Of a stretch of DNA of 64,000 bases, positions 58,769-64,000 are shown one piece after another. The DNA is from Ulva prolifera (Eukaryota; Chlorophyta; Ulvophyceae; Ulvales; Ulvaceae): NCBI GenBank assembly GCA_023078555.1, contig CM041201.1, positions 7,199,172 to 7,263,171 on the forward strand. Reading direction: 5' to 3'. The notes below the pieces were generated by a model, which worked only from the letters and a program-made list of their open reading frames with translations, had not been told where the DNA came from and searched no databases. Position numbers and translations under genes: made by a program. Numbering within the stretch: position 1 is the stretch's first letter; each line of letters starts with the position of its first letter.

Positions 58769-61153
58769 ATGGTTTGCCTGACAGCCTCGATCGTCTCCAA
58801 GAATGGAAAAGGTAAGCGATCATGCTTCTTGCTGATTATGTCGATCGCGCGATGGGCCGCAATGCTGATTCTGCATCTGTGAAAGCTTTTTGACTGGCGC
58901 TGGGTTGCAGTGCTGCTGTCCCGCCAGTTCGTCGACATGAGCCGCATCCGAGTCGAGGGGTTGCTGGCAGCATTCCCGAAGCTGGTGGGCTCTGGTAAGC
59001 AACACACGTTCGTGGAGACTGAGAACGTGCGGTATGTTTACCAGCCTTTGGAGGGCATGTTCCTTCTGCTCATCACCAACAAACAGTCCAATATACTTGA
59101 GGATCTCGAAACATTGCGTCTGCTGTCGAAAGTGGTGCCCGAGTACCTCGAGGAAGTAGATGAGGCCGGCATAGCTGAGTGTGCCTTTGAACTCCTGTTC
59201 GCCTTCGACGAGGTGATCTCCCTGGGGCATAAGGAGGAAGTTACAGTAGCTCAGGTTCTGCAAAATACGGACATGCATTCCTTTGAGGAGGAGCTGGCCA
59301 ATGCATTGCTCGCCCAGAAGGTGGAGGATGTGAAGAGCCACATGCGACAAAAGGCCTCAGAAATTGACCGGTCCAAGCAGGACAAGGTCGCTATGGGGTC
59401 ACAAGCATGGCGCGGTGCAACTACGGTGCCATCGGATGGTGTTTCTCACAGCGGCATGGACGATGGGCCGTCTTTCTCACAGCCCATGTCAGTTTCAAGC
59501 AGCCTGCTCTCGAAGCCGAGCGGTCCAAAGGGCCCTTCAAAGGGCATGAAGCTTGCCAAAGACAAGAAGAACGACATCTTCTCGGCCCTTGCTAGGGAGG
59601 GTGAAGCTGTGGACAATGCTCCTCTCGCTGCTCCAAGTGCTCCTGTAGTTGCTGCATCATCAGATCCCATTTCCGTGAAGATCGAGGAGAAACTCTCTGT
59701 CCGAATGAACAAGGAAGGGGGACTGGAGCAGATGGGTGTGCAGGGCACACTCACAGTCCTCTGCACGGATAAGGAGAAAGCCTACATCCAGCTTGCCATT
59801 GCCACAGGCAACAACGCGGGCGTACAATTCAACACCCATCCCAATATCGACAAAGCCCTCTACAGCTCCAAGCAGGTTCTGGGTGTCAAAGATCCCAGCA
59901 AGCCGTTCCCAATCGGCCTGCCTCAGGTCATCTTGAAATGGCGCTTCCAGACCACTGATGTTGACCTGGTTCCTATCACAGTGAACTGCTGGCCCACCCC
60001 TTCTGCCTCGGAAACATTCATCAACATCGAGTATGAGGCCACAGCCAAATACGATCTCCACAATGTCGTCATCGCCATTCCAGGTATGCCGCCCACAGCC
60101 ACTCGCTTGGAAGCCGAGACCCGGTCTCCTGTGTGAGTGATCGTCAGTGCCCACGGTGGCCAGATATCAATGCCACCATGCACACATGCTTCGCCCTGAT
60201 CACGCCACCGGGGCGTGAGCCAACCTGATTGATTAACCTCAGGTTCAGCCCCTCGTGGTGATAGGGCCGGTGCCCATTGTACACGCATGGGCACACCGGA
60301 GCAGCTGCGCTCCTGCCAGAGTCTCTGCACCGTGCGCGCATACTCACATGCTTCCGACAGCCGCCGCAAGAGGTGTCCACATCAGGGCCCTGGAAGGCTG
60401 GTGCTGACAGGCGTTCCACTGACCCTTTCGCACCCGCGTGAGCATCAGTGCCATGTGCGCAAGCATCAGTGCCATGTCGGCAAGCTGCTTACCTTGGGCC
60501 CGGGAGCCACAGCGACCTGCCAGGGTGCACCCCCCGGTGGACAACCGCGGCCGGTTGCATCACCTGCTTGCGCCATGAGCGTGCAGCGTGCCCCCCCCCC
60601 CCCCCCCCCCCCCCCTGCACATGCGTAGCTGCTGCCGCGGCACGGCCGTCCACTGCAGACACGAGATAGCTCACTATGCTACGTGTGGAACCCCTGCAGT
60701 GAGTGCTGAATGAGGTTGCAAACCGCGTTGCTGGACAGCAGCCCCGCGCCGCCGTCACCTTTTGGTACCGGCACGAGGGCCCCTTCTACCTCGATTGCCT
60801 GGCTGAAGCTCCGCCGCGCGGCAGGGCAATTTGAGTGAGTGGTTTGTGGTACAGGTATCCACACAGCCCCGACTGTGAACTCGTGCAACGGGGACTGGCG
60901 GTTTGACTCTAGGCGCAACTGTGTGCTCTGGACGGTCGACTTGATAGACTCCAGCAATTCCATGGGGTCCATGGAGCTGGTGGTAGAGCCAGGGCCGGTG
61001 GAGAGCTACTTCCCCTGCACTGTGGACTTCACGGCGAAGGAGATCCTCTGCAAGCTGAATGTGCCGAAATGCATTGACACTCGGTCGCAAGAGTCCTGCC
61101 AATTCGCGTGTGGGAAATACCTGACTGTTTCGAAGTTTGAGATTGAGCACTGA
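58769..61153 (+). CDS. ARCN1: Coatomer subunit delta (delta-COP)
   Basis: Adaptor-like subunit of the COPI coat for Golgi-to-ER retrograde transport. Three exons (58769-58811, 58911-60083, 60855-61153) with phase-1 introns give 504 residues, normal for the family. The longin-type N-domain (1-140) is highly conserved: VCLTASIVSKNGK, LLSRQFVDMSRIRVEGLLAAFPKLVG, VYQPLEGMFLLLITNKQSNILEDLETL. A helical stretch and a Lys/Ser/Pro linker (FSALAREGE at its end) follow. The mu-homology domain occupies about 250-504, with EEKLSVRMNKEGGLEQMGVQGTL, HPNIDKALY, FPIGLPQVILKWRFQTTD, and NVVIAIPG continuing over the last intron into the final beta strands (WRFDS, VLWTVDLIDSSNSMGSMELVV). The poly-C tract at 60591 is in intron 2. 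Confidence 0.96.
60591..60615. repeat. poly-C tract (25 C)
   Basis: Run of 25 C in intron 2 of the delta-COP gene, about 240 nt before the acceptor. Confidence 0.9.
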
Positions 61154-63021
61154 GCCCGAGGCGCCCTGTATGCAATGTAATCCGGACCAGATATGCACCA
61201 GTGCACATGCGGTGTGCACCAGCATGCACAGTTCTTTGTCCTGGATATATCAACAGCAGCCGAGGCCTCTCCAGATGTAAGGTGAAGCCGCTGGTCAATG
61301 GTACCTCGAGATACGACATCCCCGCAGGCTACAAACCCGGCCTCTGATTGTTCATACCATCGACCCCCATGCATCGGAACCGGCCAGCTATTGCATAGTC
61401 CTGGAGCCGTTCAAGAGTGTCGCCCTTGCGGCTTTGTGCATGCAACATTAGATAGCTTGTCACGTTGGCTCCAGCCGGCCCTCGATTGCGGTCCGCGCGT
61501 GCTGTACTACTGACACGCGTGCTGTACTCCGAGTCGCATGAACTTGGCTCAGATGTATAGACGCACAAACTGCACACAGCCGCGTTGCCGATGACAGTTA
61601 CGGAACACCGGTGCATGGCTGTGTCTGTCTGGTAGAGTTGGCCGTCATCCGTGGGTGATACTTTGCCGTGCGCACGTACTGGTCCAGCTGGAAGTGAGTA
61701 AAGCGCGTGACACGGGGACGTGTGGCCCCGCAGTACCGTCTTCGTCTCCACATCGCCGTTGACACATCGCTGCACCGCCTTGTGGCCCTTCATGTCCATT
61801 TTCCGGCCTCAAGACATTGTGCAGCGTCCGGAGGCACTGGCATAATGCCGGCGTCATGCATTGGAGTAGTGCTCGCTCTGACGAAGCACCGCGTTACGAA
61901 AGAACGATTGCATGCCATCGTAATAAATTATCTCACTGGCACCGGGAATTTTTATGCCAGCTTGGGCACAATGACTGACTTGAATGATGTCGCCGTTCGA
62001 TTTACTCGTGTATGCTGTGGATCCGAGCCTGTGCGGCTGTTTGGTGGGCAGCGCACCTGGGAACTGAAGAGTTGCACGCATGTATCCGCCAGGAACTCCA
62101 GTCAATTGCCGGACTTGAAAGTCAAGGCAGATAGAGGTTTCGTTTCTTTAATGACCGTTTGATTATATCGCAGCCTTGATCACACCGCTTTTGCTTCGCT
62201 CCCGCAACTGTGATATGTCCATTGCACAGCGTTGAGTCTCGATTACAGCTCAAGCATCTAGATATGTAATGTGCCGCAGACTGGCACCCGAAGAGCGATA
62301 TGTCAAGTCGAGAACAAGGCTTTGTGGCAGGTGCGTAGCCAATCGCAAGGGCAACTCGTTTGTGTGCTTCTCAGCCAAGCGGGCGATGAACAGAGCACAA
62401 ACTCTTAGGTAATGAGTGACTTACATGTGCCTGTTTTGCTCTACCTGTGCTGGCCGCATTGCATGGCAGTTGTGTGTGGCAGGCGTACCCGCGCGACGAT
62501 GCCAGACAAGAAAACCGCATGATATGCGATCGCGTTGCCTACAGTTCCCTTCGCCTGCATCTGTAAGAGACAGAATGGATGCGACGCGTGGCAAGCGCTC
62601 CGCGAGGAACACTTGGGTCTCGAGGCAATTCGGACCAAACGTACGCACATCCGTTGCGCATCCGTTGTCATAGATGAGGATATGCACCTGAGCTGCACAC
62701 GACCTTCGCTCGTCATCAATCATCTGATAGTTGTCGCGACAGTCTTACTCTGATTGCATTTTTGTGTCATCCGAAGCATCGTAAAGCAGGAACTTGTGTC
62801 CATTGTCCCGCCTGTGCGTGGCCATAGATCAGCAATCCCTGCGCCGATGCTTCAGCTACGCATGTCAACATTTGTGTATGAGCTTGCGCTCCATACCATG
62901 TGGCAAGACAGGCTCGATGGCGGAGCGGGTTGTTCTCTGGCTAAGAAGGCGCGACACCTCCACAGCAATCGAGGACCTGGCTTGCGAAAGCAGGTAGGTG
63001 ATTCAACATAACGATATAAAC
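61154..63021. other. 1.9 kb with no resolved gene; minus-strand coding hints
   Basis: The delta-COP signal TGTAA is at 61176-61180. Minus-strand open frames at 62723-62421, 62105-61854 and 61799-61329 read like protein (for example KTVLRGHTSPCHALYSLPAG, reminiscent of a WD40 blade). They could be exons of a gene divergent from the one at 63022. I could not join them in phase, so no gene is called. Confidence 0.3.
61176..61180 (+). terminator. TGTAA polyadenylation signal of delta-COP
   Basis: TGTAA beginning 23 nt after the stop codon. Confidence 0.6.
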
Positions 63022-64000
63022 ATGTATGCTTTGGTGCTCCAGGAGTTAGCTGAAATGCTCATGCCGGACAGGCAAGCGGACCACAGCGCGCGGATCGGGG
63101 GAGACAGTTCGCATGCCCTCCAGTCGCTGCAGAATCCAACAGAGAGTGCATTCACAGCGCCCTTAGATCTGCTGGCAGACTCGCAGTCGACGTCGCAATG
63201 GCCAACGCTGCCGCTGTCGCCACGCCGTGCCGCAGGAGCGTCTTCGTCACTCCTGGACGGGCACCAGCTCGCAGGAAACCGCCCGATGGCAGCCCTACTT
63301 GACACATTACCTCGGCACTCGCAGCGGCTGCCGAGCGAGTCCGGCTTTGACCTGCTGGCGGGCGGCACCGACGTCCTGCTCCACTCCGTCGGAGCTTCCC
63401 TGCCGGACCCAGCAAACTTGCACAAAGCAGCTGATGCACAGCCGCAGCGGCCCTCGCTGCTTCAGCGCCCAGAGAGCATCACACTGCCACCACCTCCGCC
63501 ACGGTCAAAGCCGCGGCCGAGCGACCCGGTCGGCCCGCCCCCCTGCGCACTGCCGGCGGCCCCCCTCATCACCCCCCCCTCTCCACACTCCTCCTGGCTC
63601 TCGACGTCCGAGAGTGACACAGACTGCAGCCACCGCGGCCTCGAGCCAGCGACCCCATCCCCAAACCCCCCCTCCCAGCCCCCGCCCCGCAGCGCCGCCA
63701 TCCCCAAGCCCCCCGACCTCTCCAGCAACGGCCGCCTCGCCCCCCCCAAGTGCAGCGTCCCGCGCCTCGCGATTCCGCGCCTCTCGAGCCGCCTCGCCCT
63801 CCCGCCGTCCAAACACACCGCCACAGCCGCAAGCGTCGCCTCGGTGCCGCAGCCCGCGTCCCCCAGCCACTCCGCCAACGCACCCACCGCCGCCGACGCC
63901 CTGTGCAGCCAGTCCTCTCTGCGCTCCAGCTCCTCCTCCTCCAGTTCCCCCACAGCCACGATGGGCTCGTCGGCGGCCGCGCCGGCGTGGATGAGCACAA
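63022..64000 (+). CDS. Start of an unrecognised Pro/Ser/Ala-rich protein, truncated by the window end
   Basis: Frame open from ATG 63022 to the last base, at least 326 codons with no stop. It begins MYALVLQELAEMLMPDRQAD and continues through Leu/Ser-rich segments (DLLADSQSTSQWPTLPLSPRR; GFDLLAGGTDVLLHSVGASL) into a proline-rich stretch (LPPPPPRSKP) and runs of Ser and Pro. This is disordered, SH3/WW-ligand-like composition. The true first exon may lie upstream: the frame at 62878-62998 ends at a good GTAGGT donor and CTCCAG before 63042 could be an acceptor. A minus-strand ORF over the same bases is a composition shadow. No family is recognised. Confidence 0.5.
   Translation, partial: MYALVLQELAEMLMPDRQADHSARIGGDSSHALQSLQNPTESAFTAPLDLLADSQSTSQWPTLPLSPRRAAGASSSLLDGHQLAGNRPMAALLDTLPRHSQRLPSESGFDLLAGGTDVLLHSVGASLPDPANLHKAADAQPQRPSLLQRPESITLPPPPPRSKPRPSDPVGPPPCALPAAPLITPPSPHSSWLSTSESDTDCSHRGLEPATPSPNPPSQPPPRSAAIPKPPDLSSNGRLAPPKCSVPRLAIPRLSSRLALPPSKHTATAASVASVPQPASPSHSANAPTAADALCSQSSLRSSSSSSSSPTATMGSSAAAPAWMST

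Noticed and set aside
63462-63998. 178-codon minus-strand ORF at the right edge
   Set aside because: Gly/Arg/Trp-rich reading of a GC-rich proline/serine coding stretch; the plus frame is open across nearly 1 kb from an ATG.

Overview
The window is nuclear DNA of a photosynthetic eukaryote, most likely a chlorophyte green alga. Three things point there. (i) Genes are split by many short introns with TGCAG acceptors and GTGCG-type donors. (ii) TGTAA, the usual chlorophyte polyadenylation signal, lies shortly after most modelled stop codons. (iii) The gene content is plant-like: a twin-arginine-targeted Deg/HtrA protease, the plant-type fusion of NAD(P)HX epimerase with pyridoxamine-phosphate oxidase, a plant-type heptahelical (HHP/PAQR) protein, and an organellar MnmG. 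No organism name is claimed, and there is no operon structure.

Layout. 0-3 kb: end of an unrecognised gene and a thylakoid Deg protease (-). 3.5-7.2 kb: UTP6 (+) converging with an EF-hand protein (-), their stops 11 bp apart. 8.7 kb: tRNA-Ser(UGA) (-). 9-12 kb: a small unknown gene (+) converging with an AAA ATPase (-). 12.1-13.3 kb: unknown, possibly plastid-targeted protein (-). 13.8-15.9 kb: aldo-keto reductase (+). 17-21 kb: PPOX1/PDX3-type fusion (-), divergent from organellar MnmG (+, 21.5-26.1 kb). 27.6-29.1 kb: cyclin-like gene (-), divergent from a small unknown gene (+). 30.5-33.8 kb: partly resolved low-complexity gene (+) with a perfect 36-bp hairpin in one intron. 34-36.4 kb: homocysteine S-methyltransferase (+). 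37-47.1 kb: a 603-residue protein with three tandem YbaK domains (+), including a 4.5-kb intron with a (CA)51 microsatellite. 47.6-53.1 kb: a 1,037-residue Cys/His-rich protein with a long Gly/Gln/Met-rich tail (-). 53-55.9 kb: unresolved coding signals. 55.95-58.5 kb: HHP (+). 58.8-61.2 kb: coatomer delta (+). 61.2-63 kb: unresolved. 63-64 kb: start of a long proline/serine-rich ORF running off the end (+).

I joined exons by hand, requiring reading phase and family similarity to agree. Fourteen complete genes give spliced lengths divisible by three (two more did so with weaker boundaries). In that set five introns begin with GC instead of GT. Functions are mostly housekeeping: ribosome biogenesis (UTP6), COPI traffic (delta-COP), organellar tRNA modification (MnmG), vitamin B6 and NADPHX salvage (PPOX1), methionine/SMM metabolism, plastid proteolysis and possible tRNA editing. 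The least familiar genes are the triple-YbaK protein and the Cys/His plus Gln/Gly-rich protein.
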